In this document: piece after piece, positions 48,845 to 57,831 of the stretch
Layout of the letters: every line of letters begins with the position of its first letter
Position numbering within the stretch: the first letter of the stretch is position 1
From: Agriterribacter humi
Lineage (GTDB): Bacteria > Bacteroidota > Bacteroidia > Chitinophagales > Chitinophagaceae
Length of the DNA: 64,000 bases
Direction: 5' to 3'
NCBI RefSeq assembly: GCF_009192765.1
Contig: NZ_VOHQ01000001.1
Location: 248,001-312,000 of the forward strand
The notes under the pieces: model-generated
What the model was told of the DNA's origin: nothing
The model's database searches: none
The model's input: the letters and a program-made list of their open reading frames with translations, nothing else
Translations under genes and position numbers: made by a program

Positions 48845-50344
48845 CTATACTTCCTGCAGATAATGTTTCAATTCATCTGCTATTTTTCTGTCGTTGCTCA
48901 AACGGGGAACCTTATTCTGTCCGCCTAATTTACCTACACTTTTCATGTAATCTATGAAGCCATTTTTTCTAACCGGCCGTATTCTTAAGGTTTGAAGAAT
49001 ATTGCCGGTGATCAGATCATCATAATAAATATTCTTCTCTCTTAAATTCTTATCTACTGCTATTGAAAAATCATGAATGCTCTGAGGCGTGTTTTCAAAT
49101 TCTACAAACCACTCATGGTAGCTTTTACCCCTGCCCTGGTCTATCATAGGTGCAACCGTAAATTCCGTAATCTTCAATCCTTCTTTTTCAGCCGCTTTCA
49201 TTAAACTATATTCCACTTCTTCGCCAATTACATGCTCGCCAAAGGCGGATATAAAATGTTTGATACGGCCGGTAACCACTATACGGTAGGGATCTGTTGA
49301 AACAAATTTTATAATATCGCCCAGGTTATAGCCCCATAACCCTGCATTGCTGTTAATGATGAGCGCATAGTTTTCGCCCGCTTTTACATCTTTGAGTGAA
49401 AGGCGCGTTGGATTGTCAGAAAATATTTCCTGTGCAGGCACGAACTCAAAAAAGATACCAAAGTCCGTATTGAGCAATAATCCTTCCTGCTGCTGTGAAT
49501 CCTGGAAAGCAAAAAATCCTTCCGATGCCGGAAAGGTTTCAATGGTATCTATTTTTTTACCTATGCTTTCAAACAACCTGGCCTTGTATGGTTCGAAATT
49601 GACACCGCCCTGTACCATTACATTAAAATTGGGGAACAGGTCTTTTATCTTTTTACCACTACGTGCCGTTAGCCTGTCAAAATACATTTGCATCCATGGC
49701 GGTATTCCGCTTACCATGGTCATGTCCTGGTCAATGGTTTCATCTACTATCTTTTCCAGTTTGGTTTCCCAGTCTTCAATGCAATTGGTTTCGTAACTGG
49801 GCAATTGATTGGTACGCAGGTACCGGGGTATAAGATGATTGGAAATGCCGCTTAACCGGCCGGTGGGTATGCCGCCTACCCGTTCCAGCACCGGGCTGCC
49901 GCTCAGGAAAATCATTTTGCCATTGGCTGAGGAATAATTTCCTGTTTCAGACATATAACAAAAAAAAGCATTGCGGGCAGTTTCAAAATGGTTATCTACC
50001 GATTCTTTTGTTATAGGAATGTACTTTACCCCACTGGTGGTACCGCTGGTTTTGGCAAAATAAATAGGCAATCCCTTCCACAAAACATTGTGCTTACCCT
50101 GTTTAATCCGTTCAATATAAGGCTTCAAGGCCTCATAGTCCCTCACAGGAACGGCCTTCCTGAATTCATCGTATGTACCTACCTCGTTAAATAAGTGCTC
50201 TTTCCCGAATTCCGTTTTTCTGCCCGTTTTAACCAGGTCTTTCAAAATCTGTTCCTGGTCTGCCAGGGCCGTAAACATAGATTTCTTAACCTGCTTATGT
50301 ATATATCCGGCAAACGGCTTTGCCAAAAAGGATTTGATCTTCAT
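48845..50344 (-). CDS. GH3-family (auxin-responsive-promoter-type) acyl-adenylating protein
   Basis: The 499-residue protein matches the GH3 family of ATP-dependent acyl-acid amido synthetases. AKTSGTTSGVKYIPIT (P-loop-like ATP motif, about residues 112-127), YASEGF-like TFPASEGFFAF (about 265-275) and YALIINSNAGLWGYNLGDIIKF (about 326-347) correspond to the three adenylation motifs. Bacterial members are widespread in Bacteroidota and their substrates are unknown; in plants the enzyme conjugates hormones to amino acids. It is divergent from rplU, sharing a 140-base promoter region, and has its own TATCTTTG element. Confidence 0.88.
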   Translation of the reverse strand: MKIKSFLAKPFAGYIHKQVKKSMFTALADQEQILKDLVKTGRKTEFGKEHLFNEVGTYDEFRKAVPVRDYEALKPYIERIKQGKHNVLWKGLPIYFAKTSGTTSGVKYIPITKESVDNHFETARNAFFCYMSETGNYSSANGKMIFLSGSPVLERVGGIPTGRLSGISNHLIPRYLRTNQLPSYETNCIEDWETKLEKIVDETIDQDMTMVSGIPPWMQMYFDRLTARSGKKIKDLFPNFNVMVQGGVNFEPYKARLFESIGKKIDTIETFPASEGFFAFQDSQQQEGLLLNTDFGIFFEFVPAQEIFSDNPTRLSLKDVKAGENYALIINSNAGLWGYNLGDIIKFVSTDPYRIVVTGRIKHFISAFGEHVIGEEVEYSLMKAAEKEGLKITEFTVAPMIDQGRGKSYHEWFVEFENTPQSIHDFSIAVDKNLREKNIYYDDLITGNILQTLRIRPVRKNGFIDYMKSVGKLGGQNKVPRLSNDRKIADELKHYLQEV

Positions 50345-50372
50345 GTGCTTTCAGCAAGAATAGTTGAGACCG

Positions 50373-50380
50373 CAAAGATA
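50373..50380 (-). promoter_or_regulatory. -7 promoter element (TATCTTTG) of the GH3-family gene
   Basis: The minus strand reads TATCTTTG, a full match to TAnnTTTG, 28 bases before the GH3 start codon. A TTTG lies only 12 bases further upstream, short of the usual 19, so the -33 box is uncertain. Confidence 0.55.
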
Positions 50381-50434
50381 GCTTTACGCCTGCAAAGAGG
50401 CACGTTAAGCTGCGAAGATTTTTTCTTTCAATTG

Positions 50435-50465
50435 TTTGCCATGAACAAAATTAACCCTACCTTTG
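50435..50465 (+). promoter_or_regulatory. Bacteroidota-type promoter of rplU
   Basis: TTTG (50435-50438) and TACCTTTG (50458-50465) are separated by 19 bases, the exact consensus spacing of the phylum's housekeeping sigma factor. Transcription would start near 50472, leaving a leader of about 14 bases before the rplU ATG. Such short leaders without a Shine-Dalgarno sequence are normal here. Confidence 0.85.
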
Positions 50466-50485
50466 CACTCCTTAAATTTTGCCTC

Positions 50486-50788
50486 ATGTTTGCAATAGTT
50501 AAAATAGCCGGTCAGCAGTTTAAAGTTCAGCAGGGACAGAACCTGTACGTTCCGCATTTGGATGGAAAAGCAGGTGATACAGTAGAGTTTACTGACGTAT
50601 TGCTGACAGATAATGGTGATACCTTATCAACCGGCGCCGATGTAAAACTAAAAGTTAAAGCCGAAATAGTTGGCGAAGTACAGGGTAATAAAGTGATCGC
50701 CTTTAAAATGAAAAGAAGAAAGGGCTTTCGCAAAAAACACGGGCATCGTACTTTGTTTACGCATATTAAAGTAACTGACATAGCTTAA
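50486..50788 (+). CDS. rplU: 50S ribosomal protein L21
   Basis: The 100-residue protein reads [18 protein letters not shown] at the start, then [31 protein letters not shown] and [12 protein letters not shown], the rRNA-binding basic tail of L21. Length and motifs are standard. The ATG at 50486 follows the promoter at 50435-50465. The frame is open further upstream, but that stretch lies antisense to the GH3 gene and before the promoter, so it is not coding. rpmA follows after 80 bases, the usual rplU-rpmA pair. Confidence 0.97.
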   Translation: MFAIVKIAGQQFKVQQGQNLYVPHLDGKAGDTVEFTDVLLTDNGDTLSTGADVKLKVKAEIVGEVQGNKVIAFKMKRRKGFRKKHGHRTLFTHIKVTDIA

Positions 50789-50868
50789 GCAACAAAATTC
50801 AAATTACAAGATACAAACCACCTTTTGAAATTTGTTTCTTGTTTCTTGAAGTTAAAAACTCAAAAATT

Positions 50869-51135
50869 ATGGCACATAAAAAAGGCGAAGGCAGTGTAAA
50901 AAACGGCCGCGACTCGCAAAGTAAACGTTTGGGTGTAAAAATATTTGGCGGACAACCTGCTATTGCAGGAAACATTATCGTTCGCCAGCGTGGTACTTCT
51001 TTCCATCCTGGTAAGAATGTTGGAGTGGGAAGAGACTTTACATTGTTCGCATTGAACGATGGTATGGTTGAATTTAAGAAAGGCAAAAGCAACAAAACCT
51101 ATGTTTCTGTAGCCGCTGTAGAAGCAACAGCTTAA
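50869..51135 (+). CDS. rpmA: 50S ribosomal protein L27
   Basis: The 88-residue protein has the L27 signature [21 protein letters not shown] and [15 protein letters not shown], with [11 protein letters not shown] near the end. The start at 50869 gives MAHKKG, the normal N-terminus; the N-terminal tail reaches the peptidyl-transferase centre. It is co-transcribed with rplU. Downstream, after 81 bases, comes an unusual Lys/Ala-rich repeat protein. Confidence 0.97.
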   Translation: MAHKKGEGSVKNGRDSQSKRLGVKIFGGQPAIAGNIIVRQRGTSFHPGKNVGVGRDFTLFALNDGMVEFKKGKSNKTYVSVAAVEATA

Positions 51136-51216
51136 AAAAAAATTTTGCAGTTGGAAAAATGTTTTTACTTTTATGACGTTAATCCATTATTAACTAACCA
51201 TTAAATTCTAAAAAAC

Positions 51217-51372
51217 ATGGCAACAGCAAAAAAAGCTGCAAAAAAAGCCGCTCCTAAAAAAGCTGCTAAGAAAGCCGCTCCTAAGAAAGCTGCAAAAAAA
51301 GCCGCTCCTAAAAAAGCTGCTAAGAAAGCCGCTCCTAAAAAAGCTGCAAAGAAAGCTGCTAAGAAAAAATAA
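51217..51372 (+). CDS. 51-residue Lys/Ala/Pro-repeat protein (histone H1-like)
   Basis: The ATG at 51217 opens a 51-codon frame that is almost entirely Lys, Ala and Pro. After MATAKK it repeats the 9-residue unit AAKKAAPKK four times and ends in a fifth, altered unit and a Lys run. The DNA repeats with a 27-base period but varies in synonymous positions (GCC/GCT/GCA and AAA/AAG), so it is maintained at protein level rather than being a fresh slippage product. AAKKAAPKK repeats are typical of bacterial histone-H1-like (Hc1-type) DNA-binding tails; here the tail is the whole protein. DNA or RNA binding is a reasonable inference. It lies directly after rpmA and has its own terminator. Confidence 0.8.
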   Translation: MATAKKAAKKAAPKKAAKKAAPKKAAKKAAPKKAAKKAAPKKAAKKAAKKK

Positions 51373-51403
51373 GCTTAGCTTCTCTCTACAGAGCGAAAAA
51401 TAT

Positions 51404-51430
51404 AAAGTCCCGGTTACGGGACTTTTTTTT
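51404..51430 (+). terminator. Rho-independent terminator after the Lys/Ala-repeat gene
   Basis: AAAGTCCCG (51404-51412) and CGGGACTTT (51417-51425) form a 9-bp stem with a 4-base loop, followed by T (51423-51430). It ends the rplU-rpmA-repeat-protein unit. Confidence 0.92.
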
Positions 51431-51486
51431 ATTGTTACAGATACCGAAAGTTTTATTCTGTAATTTAATAGCCAACTTTTACCGAT

Positions 51487-53160
51487 ATGGATAATTCACA
51501 AATAGCAGATGTTTTTTCTTTGCTTTCCAAACTCATGGATATTCATGGCGAAAACAGCTTCAAAGCAAAATCCTATGCAGTGGCAGCTTATACCATAGAA
51601 AAAATGCCTGCCGCCTTAACTGAACTGCCCGATGATAAAGTGTTTTCCATAAAAGGCATTGGCGATGCTATTGGTAAAAAGATCATAGAGATAAGGCAAA
51701 CCGGGAAATTAAACGCACTGGAAGAATACCTGCAAAAAACACCTGTGGGTATACTGGAAATGCTGAACATAAAAGGACTGGGACCTAAAAAGATAGCTGT
51801 TATATGGAAGGAAATGGGACTGGAAACGATTGGAGAATTACTGTATGCCTGCAATGAAAACAGGTTATTGCTCTTTAAAGGGTTTGGAGAAAAGACCCAG
51901 CAAAATGTAAAAACCTATATTGAATTTTACCTGCGCAGCAAAGGAAGCTATTTATATGCTGAAATAGAACCTTATGCCCTGCAATTGCATCAGCAACTTA
52001 AAAAACAATTTCCCAACCATCAGTTTGAACACACAGGGGCTTTTGCAAGACAATCGGAAACCATTGACATACTGGAATGGGTAAGTACTGCAGGCAATAG
52101 TGAACTGGAACAGTTTTTTTTAGCGAATTCATTTTCAGTTACTGAAAAAAATGAAACGGGCATTCGTTTTAAAGCAGAAAACAATGTTGCCATTACATTT
52201 TATACTGCCCGTACTGAAAACTTCGGGAGTATTATATTTCATACCAATTGCGCAGGCGCATTTTTAAACGAGTGGGAAAAAAGATTTCCAGCCATGCAAA
52301 CCTATGGCAGCGAAGAAGAGATTTTTAAAAATGCAGGCATTCCCTATATCCTGCCCTGTCTCCGGGAAAAAGAAATTATTATAGCTGCTGCAATGAATAG
52401 GCCGTTGCCCGAACTTATTCGGCCGGAAGATGTAAAAGGCGTTATTCACAGCCACAGCAACTGGAGCGATGGAAGGCAAAGCGTGGAGGATATGGCAAAT
52501 GCAGCCATTGAAAAAGGATTTGAATACCTGGTGATCAGCGACCACAGCAAATCGGCCTTTTATGCCAATGGATTAAAAGAAGACAGGATAAAAGAGCAGC
52601 ACCTTTATATTGACACACTTAATGAAAAACTTTATCCCTTTAAAATATTTAAAAGCATTGAATCCGACATCCTGAATGACGGTAACCTCGATTACAACAG
52701 CCAGGTATTGGGTACTTTCGACCTGGTAATAGCATCCGTTCATTCCAATCTTAAAATGACGGAAGATAAGGCCATGCTTCGTTTACTCGCAGCTATTCAA
52801 AATCCATATACCACCATACTGGGGCATATGACCGGGAGATTGCTGCTGAGCCGGGAAGGATACCCTGTAAATCATAAAAAAATCATTGACGTCTGCGTGG
52901 ATCATGATGTAGTAATAGAATTAAATGCCCACCCCCGTCGCTTAGACATAGACTGGCGCTGGATAGATTACGCATTGGAAAAAGACGCCATTATTTCCAT
53001 TGATCCGGACGCGCATAATACAGAAGGTTATAAAGATATACGCTATGGTGTGCTTGCTGCACAAAAAGCAGGATTAACAAAGCAAAGCAATCTCAGCAGC
53101 TATAGCCTCCCTGAGTTTGAAGCATTCATAAAAAAGAGAAAAGAGAAAAAAGGAATTTGA
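51487..53160 (+). CDS. polX: PolX-family protein: HhH + degenerate polymerase domain + PHP phosphoesterase
   Basis: The 557-residue protein has the bacterial PolX order: helix-hairpin-helix N-terminal domain (VFSIKGIGDAIGKKIIEI, NIKGLGPKKIAVIWKEM), a family X polymerase region (about 155-300) and a PHP domain (about 317-545). The PHP metal motifs are complete (HSHSNWSDG, SDHSKSAFY, IESDIL, ASVHSNL, GHMTGRLLL, ELNAHPRRLD, DPDAHN). The polymerase catalytic motif, normally GSxRRG followed by a DxD pair, reads GAFARQSETIDIL at 184-196, so only one Asp remains and the GS and RR pair is broken. The protein is probably a 3'-5' exonuclease or AP-endonuclease-like phosphoesterase with little or no polymerase activity. 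Confidence 0.85.
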   Translation: MDNSQIADVFSLLSKLMDIHGENSFKAKSYAVAAYTIEKMPAALTELPDDKVFSIKGIGDAIGKKIIEIRQTGKLNALEEYLQKTPVGILEMLNIKGLGPKKIAVIWKEMGLETIGELLYACNENRLLLFKGFGEKTQQNVKTYIEFYLRSKGSYLYAEIEPYALQLHQQLKKQFPNHQFEHTGAFARQSETIDILEWVSTAGNSELEQFFLANSFSVTEKNETGIRFKAENNVAITFYTARTENFGSIIFHTNCAGAFLNEWEKRFPAMQTYGSEEEIFKNAGIPYILPCLREKEIIIAAAMNRPLPELIRPEDVKGVIHSHSNWSDGRQSVEDMANAAIEKGFEYLVISDHSKSAFYANGLKEDRIKEQHLYIDTLNEKLYPFKIFKSIESDILNDGNLDYNSQVLGTFDLVIASVHSNLKMTEDKAMLRLLAAIQNPYTTILGHMTGRLLLSREGYPVNHKKIIDVCVDHDVVIELNAHPRRLDIDWRWIDYALEKDAIISIDPDAHNTEGYKDIRYGVLAAQKAGLTKQSNLSSYSLPEFEAFIKKRKEKKGI

Positions 53161-53167
53161 AGTAAAT

Positions 53168-53274
53168 TACATGTTACAGGGAAGTTGCAGGTTACAAGGT
53201 ACAAGTTGCAGGTTGCAGGCTTCAGGTTGTCCACGCAACTTGCACCCTGTGCCCTGTAACATGTATCCTGCAAC
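53168..53274. repeat. Nested inverted and direct repeats between convergent genes
   Basis: TACATGTTACAGGG (53168-53181) is perfectly inverted at 53252-53265, around a centre near 53216. Between them GTTGCAGG occurs three times (53184, 53205, 53212) and its complement CCTGCAAC at 53267-53274. The motif family (GTTGCAGG / GTTACAGG / GTACAAG) recurs at 7-8 base steps. The unit could be a large terminator hairpin for polX or a mobile repeat. Confidence 0.7.
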
Positions 53275-53285
53275 CTGGCCCCTCA

Positions 53286-56200
53286 TCAGGACACTGTTCC
53301 ATTTTCATAAAGAGGCAGCTCCACATAAAATGTAGTTCCCTTTCCTTCTTCGGTATCAAACCAGATGCTTCCCCGTGATTGTTCCACAATGCCTTTACAT
53401 ATTGCCAGTCCTAAACCCGTACCCGAAGTTTTTGTAGTGAAATTAGGAGTGAAGATATTGATGAGCATTGCTTTTGGAATACCTAAACCACTATCGGTGA
53501 TACTGATGGTTACATTGTGCGCGTTTCTTTTTTCTCTTACAGTAACCAGTCCATTTTCTTCTTCAGGAATAGCTTCTATAGCATTTTGTAAAAGATTGGT
53601 AAACAGCCTGTTGATCTGGGTTTTATCTGCATCAACGAATAAAGGTTCTTCACCGGGCTCCCACTGAACAGTTACTCTCTCCTGCACATCATGAAGATAT
53701 ACCAGTGAATTTAAAAGCTTATTCATATCGAAAACTTCGTTCCTGGCGTTTCCTATATTGGCGAATTGTGAAAATTCGGAAGCTATCCTGGACAAATGAT
53801 CTATCTGTTCAACAAGGGTTTGAGCTACGTTTGAGGATAATTCCTTCACGTTGGGCGCATTATTATAAATAGCTTTTTGCAAATATTGTATACTCAGTTT
53901 CATAGGTGTAAGCGGGTTTTTAATTTCGTGCGCCACCTGCCTTGCCATTTCGCGCCACGCTCCTTCTCTTTCCGTTTTAGCCAGCGCCACCGCACTTTCT
54001 TCCAGCTTTTGAACCATTTTATTGTATTCCTTTACCAATCCGCCAATCTCATCTTTTTTAGTCCACACAATTTCTGCATTGTGTTTGCCGAGATTCACGT
54101 CCCTCATCATTGCACTGATAAGCGTAAACGAACCGGTTATTCTGTTGGTAAGGAACAATGCGATAATACCGGATAACAGAAAGATAAAGGCGTTAAGGTT
54201 GATAATGGTAACCAGGAAACTCGATATCTCCTGTTTGAGCCGGTTTTGAGAATTGAAATAAGGAATATTAAGGTATGCAACGGTTTTCCTGTTATCGGCC
54301 AACACCGGCACATAAATACTGAGGTAATTCATTTTACCATATTTCTCCTCCTGCACATACTGGATCTTTTTTTGCCGGTTAAGATTATAAAAGGCAAGCG
54401 GATCCATCATACGGCTTAATACCCCTTTGTTGTATACAAAAGGCTGGGAAGAGATCTGGAGTGACCCATCGGAGTTATAAAGATTCACATCCGCATTATG
54501 CAGTTGGGCCATTTCCGTAATTTGCTGCCGTACCGATTTTCCATAAGCAGAATCATATACCTGCATTATATCGTCCATCAACCTGTGATCGCTTACCTTA
54601 TTCTTTAAAGCACCAGAAATATCCTGTATTGACCGGCTCAGCTTATCGCGGTTGTTCTTATTATAGGAAGCAGTAAAAAATAAAATAGTGGCCGCGCCTA
54701 CTACAATAAAAGAAAACACGCTTACAAAAATTACAGTGCCGTATATCTGCGACCGGATATTAAAATCCGTGATCTCACGCAAGGCCCGCCATCGGAAGCC
54801 CGACTGAATAATGATGCTTGCTACCTGAAACAGGGCTACCAGTAAAAGAAAAGAACAAAAAAGGTATGCAAAAAGCGTAATGGCTTCCATTATGAAGCTG
54901 CTTCTCCGCGTTATGATAATTACTTTATTACCCGACTTGTACCATAATTCACTATACCCATTCACCATCTTTTCAAAGAATTCCTGTTTGGGAAGATCAT
55001 TTTCCGTTAAGGCAGTAGGAAAACTATAGTCATTAACATATACCTGTAAAGCCCCACTGTCGTAAATAGCATAGGCATAATCCGGGGCATATTCAAATGA
55101 ATAATCTTCGGCCTGCCTGAACAATTCGGGATACAAAGCCTCGCTGCGATATCGCTTGGGATTGGACAGCATAAAAAAATAAGACTTTGTAGCATGAATG
55201 GTATCCTTTATTTCCTTAAGATAGATGTAGCTGAATTTATCGAAAGCCGTTTCGTAATAGCGCAGTCCTGGTATCTTGGTGTCTTTGCCCTGTACAGAGT
55301 AGATTGTGTTTAACTCATCAAAAGTTAATCTTTCACCAATGGGAATGGGCCGTTCTTCCGCATCATAAAAAAAAAGCTCCGTATCGTATTTATTAAGATA
55401 GGGTGTAAAGTTGGCGTTAATAAGACTGTCTTTAAATATGGCGCTCTGTACAGGATCGTGAAGCCGCCAGAGATGGGTAAGAAAAAAATTATTGCTGAAA
55501 CTTTGTATGGCTATATTTAATAACCGCTCACTGGAAGGGTCGGCCTGCATCACTAATTTCTCTGCAGTTCTTTTCCGTAATTCCAGTTCTCGCGAACGAT
55601 TCTGAAAAATAATAATAGAAGCAATGGATGCAGAAAAAATAAACAACCAGAAAAGAGCATTCGCTACCAGGAAATTATTCTTTTTTAAACTGAGCTCCAC
55701 TTTGCTCATAAGGTATACATACAATACCAACCAACTTAGCATGCACAATTCAAACAATATATAAGGGCTGCTCATTCTTACACTCAACCCCACTAATCCA
55801 ATAAAGGAAATGATCAAAATGAGATTATAACGCGACTTGCGGTTTAATATACTGATGGCTTTTAAGACGGCCTGTGAAAAAATAAAGTATCCCAGCGATA
55901 CGCAGCATAACACAATAAATCCAAATACGCTGTAAATATTAAGACTGAAGAAATTGGTAACGTCAAATGAAATTTGTGAATCGGCAACCAGGCTTCGTAT
56001 TACATGGCCGCCAATGAGAGTGGCCACCACCATTACCAGAGCCAGGGCTATAATTGCTGCGCGGCGCCATGCAATACTTTGTATTTGCAGGCGGATATTT
56101 TGCTTTGAAAACCGGATCCTTGCAAAAAGCACCAGCCAAAAAAAGAGGATGCTGTTGATCAGCAAATCGCCCAAAGAACGCGATATCAGGCTGGAGCCGT

Positions 56201-57050
56201 ATATAACAGGGTCAAATAATTCAAACTGCCGAAAATTGGCGGGTACAGGAAAAAAATAACTTAATACACGCAAGCCTATCATCAGAATAACCATGAAAGA
56301 TACGCCTGCAACAGCCCCGGCAGATCTCGAAATAGCCACGGCCACATTATGTAAGAAGAAGAGCGTGAGTAAGGATCCCAATATCCTTAACAGCATGGTC
56401 AGCCAGTCGTTATTGTGCTGGTCAATTAAAGATTTAGGCTGAAGATAAAAAAGGGTTGTACCGTTGATACTTTGTATCGGGTATTGGGTGGGCGTAAATA
56501 CAAGCGCATAATTTTCTTCAATATTGGCATGATTCACAAAACCGTTCTTAAGGTATTCACTTTCCAGCACATACTGCCGGCGAACAGGCAGAAGGTATAA
56601 AGCAATAATAGACCGGCCCTGGTAGATGATTTTTTTTCGTATCACTTCATATTGCCCGTTTGCCAGGGAAGCGATATACCTGGGTTGTTCTTTCTGCAAT
56701 AAATCATTCTCCGGTAAAACAGATTGTGTATTCCAGAATAAAAGGTTGTAGGTTCCGGGCACTACTTCATCATACAAAAAAACTTTATATTCCTGCTGGG
56801 TGATCCGCTGTACCTCAGTTTCATCTTCCTTTTTATTAAGTATCCGCCCCAGCAATACCGTATCTCTTAAAAAAGAATCAAAATTTTTCTCATTCCGCCA
56901 GATGTATTTCTCCAGAGATTTTTTTACCCCGCCAGGTGAAGAAGTATAAGACCAGTAATTACTGAAAATAAAAGATAGTGTAAAAAGCCATGCCGCTCCA
57001 ATAAGCAGGTAACCGTTGCTATACAATATATCTGTCCAGAATTTTTTCAA
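53286..57050 (-). CDS. Large multi-membrane sensor histidine kinase (NtrY-like core)
   Basis: The 1254-residue protein has one N-terminal helix, an extracytoplasmic part, about eight further membrane helices (about 210-470), a second extracytoplasmic region (about 480-720), two helices (about 730-800), a third one, and a helix before a HAMP linker (about 950-1000). The kinase core follows: REMARQVAHEIKNPLTPM (His1041), NLLQNAIEAI (N box), ITDSGLGIP (G1) and TKTSGTGLGLAICKG (G2). VAHEIKNPLTPMKLS is the NtrY-like motif. It starts 4 bases inside mazG (ATGA overlap), so it is co-translated with it. No response regulator lies nearby. Confidence 0.88.
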   Translation of the reverse strand: MKKFWTDILYSNGYLLIGAAWLFTLSFIFSNYWSYTSSPGGVKKSLEKYIWRNEKNFDSFLRDTVLLGRILNKKEDETEVQRITQQEYKVFLYDEVVPGTYNLLFWNTQSVLPENDLLQKEQPRYIASLANGQYEVIRKKIIYQGRSIIALYLLPVRRQYVLESEYLKNGFVNHANIEENYALVFTPTQYPIQSINGTTLFYLQPKSLIDQHNNDWLTMLLRILGSLLTLFFLHNVAVAISRSAGAVAGVSFMVILMIGLRVLSYFFPVPANFRQFELFDPVIYGSSLISRSLGDLLINSILFFWLVLFARIRFSKQNIRLQIQSIAWRRAAIIALALVMVVATLIGGHVIRSLVADSQISFDVTNFFSLNIYSVFGFIVLCCVSLGYFIFSQAVLKAISILNRKSRYNLILIISFIGLVGLSVRMSSPYILFELCMLSWLVLYVYLMSKVELSLKKNNFLVANALFWLFIFSASIASIIIFQNRSRELELRKRTAEKLVMQADPSSERLLNIAIQSFSNNFFLTHLWRLHDPVQSAIFKDSLINANFTPYLNKYDTELFFYDAEERPIPIGERLTFDELNTIYSVQGKDTKIPGLRYYETAFDKFSYIYLKEIKDTIHATKSYFFMLSNPKRYRSEALYPELFRQAEDYSFEYAPDYAYAIYDSGALQVYVNDYSFPTALTENDLPKQEFFEKMVNGYSELWYKSGNKVIIITRRSSFIMEAITLFAYLFCSFLLLVALFQVASIIIQSGFRWRALREITDFNIRSQIYGTVIFVSVFSFIVVGAATILFFTASYNKNNRDKLSRSIQDISGALKNKVSDHRLMDDIMQVYDSAYGKSVRQQITEMAQLHNADVNLYNSDGSLQISSQPFVYNKGVLSRMMDPLAFYNLNRQKKIQYVQEEKYGKMNYLSIYVPVLADNRKTVAYLNIPYFNSQNRLKQEISSFLVTIINLNAFIFLLSGIIALFLTNRITGSFTLISAMMRDVNLGKHNAEIVWTKKDEIGGLVKEYNKMVQKLEESAVALAKTEREGAWREMARQVAHEIKNPLTPMKLSIQYLQKAIYNNAPNVKELSSNVAQTLVEQIDHLSRIASEFSQFANIGNARNEVFDMNKLLNSLVYLHDVQERVTVQWEPGEEPLFVDADKTQINRLFTNLLQNAIEAIPEEENGLVTVREKRNAHNVTISITDSGLGIPKAMLINIFTPNFTTKTSGTGLGLAICKGIVEQSRGSIWFDTEEGKGTTFYVELPLYENGTVS

Positions 57051-57823
57051 GATTCAGTTTTTTGCTTTTTAATCAGATTCCAGATTTCATCCATTTCTTC
57101 AAGCGACATTTCCGATAAATTCCTGCCTTTGGCTATTGCCGCCTGTTCCATACGGGTAAACCGGTCAATGAATTTCTTATTGGTTCGCTCCAATGCATTT
57201 TCAGCGTCAATATGCAAAAATCGTGCATAGTTAATGAGTGAAAATACAAGATCGCCATATTCATCTTCAATGTTTTCAGCATTGCCTTCCGCTATGGCCT
57301 CCTGCAATTCCTGCATCTCTTCCTCAACTTTTTCCCAAACCTGCCCGCGGTTATCCCATTCAAAACCCACCTGTTTTGCTTTCTCCTGCAACCGCATGGC
57401 TTTTACTGTTGCGGGAAGCGCTGCAGGCACTCCGCCCAGAACAGATTTTTTTCCTTCTTTTAACTTTAATTTTTCCCAATTGCGTTTCACATCATCTTCA
57501 TTTTCTACCTGCACATCTCCATAAATATGAGGATGCCGGAAGATCAGTTTTTCGCATACGCCATTAATAACATCCTCTAATGAAAATTGCTTTTGCTCAC
57601 TGGCTATTTTAGCATAGAAAACAATATGCAGTAAAATATCTCCCAGTTCTTCCCTGATCTCTTTCCAGTTACCCTCCGTTATGGCATCCGCCAGTTCATA
57701 CGTTTCTTCAATGGTAAGCGATCGCAATGTTTGTATCGTTTGCTTTTTATCCCACGGGCATTGCGCTCTTAACTCATCCATGATCTTTACCAATCGCAAA
57801 AAAGACGCTCCTGTTGTTTCCAT
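57047..57823 (-). CDS. mazG: Nucleoside triphosphate pyrophosphohydrolase MazG
   Basis: The 258-residue protein has the tandem MazG arrangement. The first domain has RAQCPWDKKQTIQTLRSLTI, EETYELADAI and REELGDILLHIVF, which hold the metal-binding Glu/Asp residues (ExxE...ExxD). The second domain (about 165-230) has EEEMQELQEAI and IEDEYGDLVFSLINYA. MazG removes aberrant (d)NTPs by hydrolysis to NMP and pyrophosphate. It lies between DUF3667 (8 bases upstream) and the sensor kinase (4-base overlap), forming a three-gene operon on the minus strand. Confidence 0.95.
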   Translation of the reverse strand: METTGASFLRLVKIMDELRAQCPWDKKQTIQTLRSLTIEETYELADAITEGNWKEIREELGDILLHIVFYAKIASEQKQFSLEDVINGVCEKLIFRHPHIYGDVQVENEDDVKRNWEKLKLKEGKKSVLGGVPAALPATVKAMRLQEKAKQVGFEWDNRGQVWEKVEEEMQELQEAIAEGNAENIEDEYGDLVFSLINYARFLHIDAENALERTNKKFIDRFTRMEQAAIAKGRNLSEMSLEEMDEIWNLIKKQKTES

Positions 57824-57831
57824 ATATTGTT

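Noticed and set aside
50195-50485. Extended N-terminus for ribosomal protein L21
   Set aside because: The stretch is antisense to the GH3 gene and lies before the promoter; L21 begins at MFAIVKI.
53161-53280. CRISPR-like array
   Set aside because: Repeats are only 8-14 bases, partly inverted and without regular unique spacers; no cas gene is in the window.
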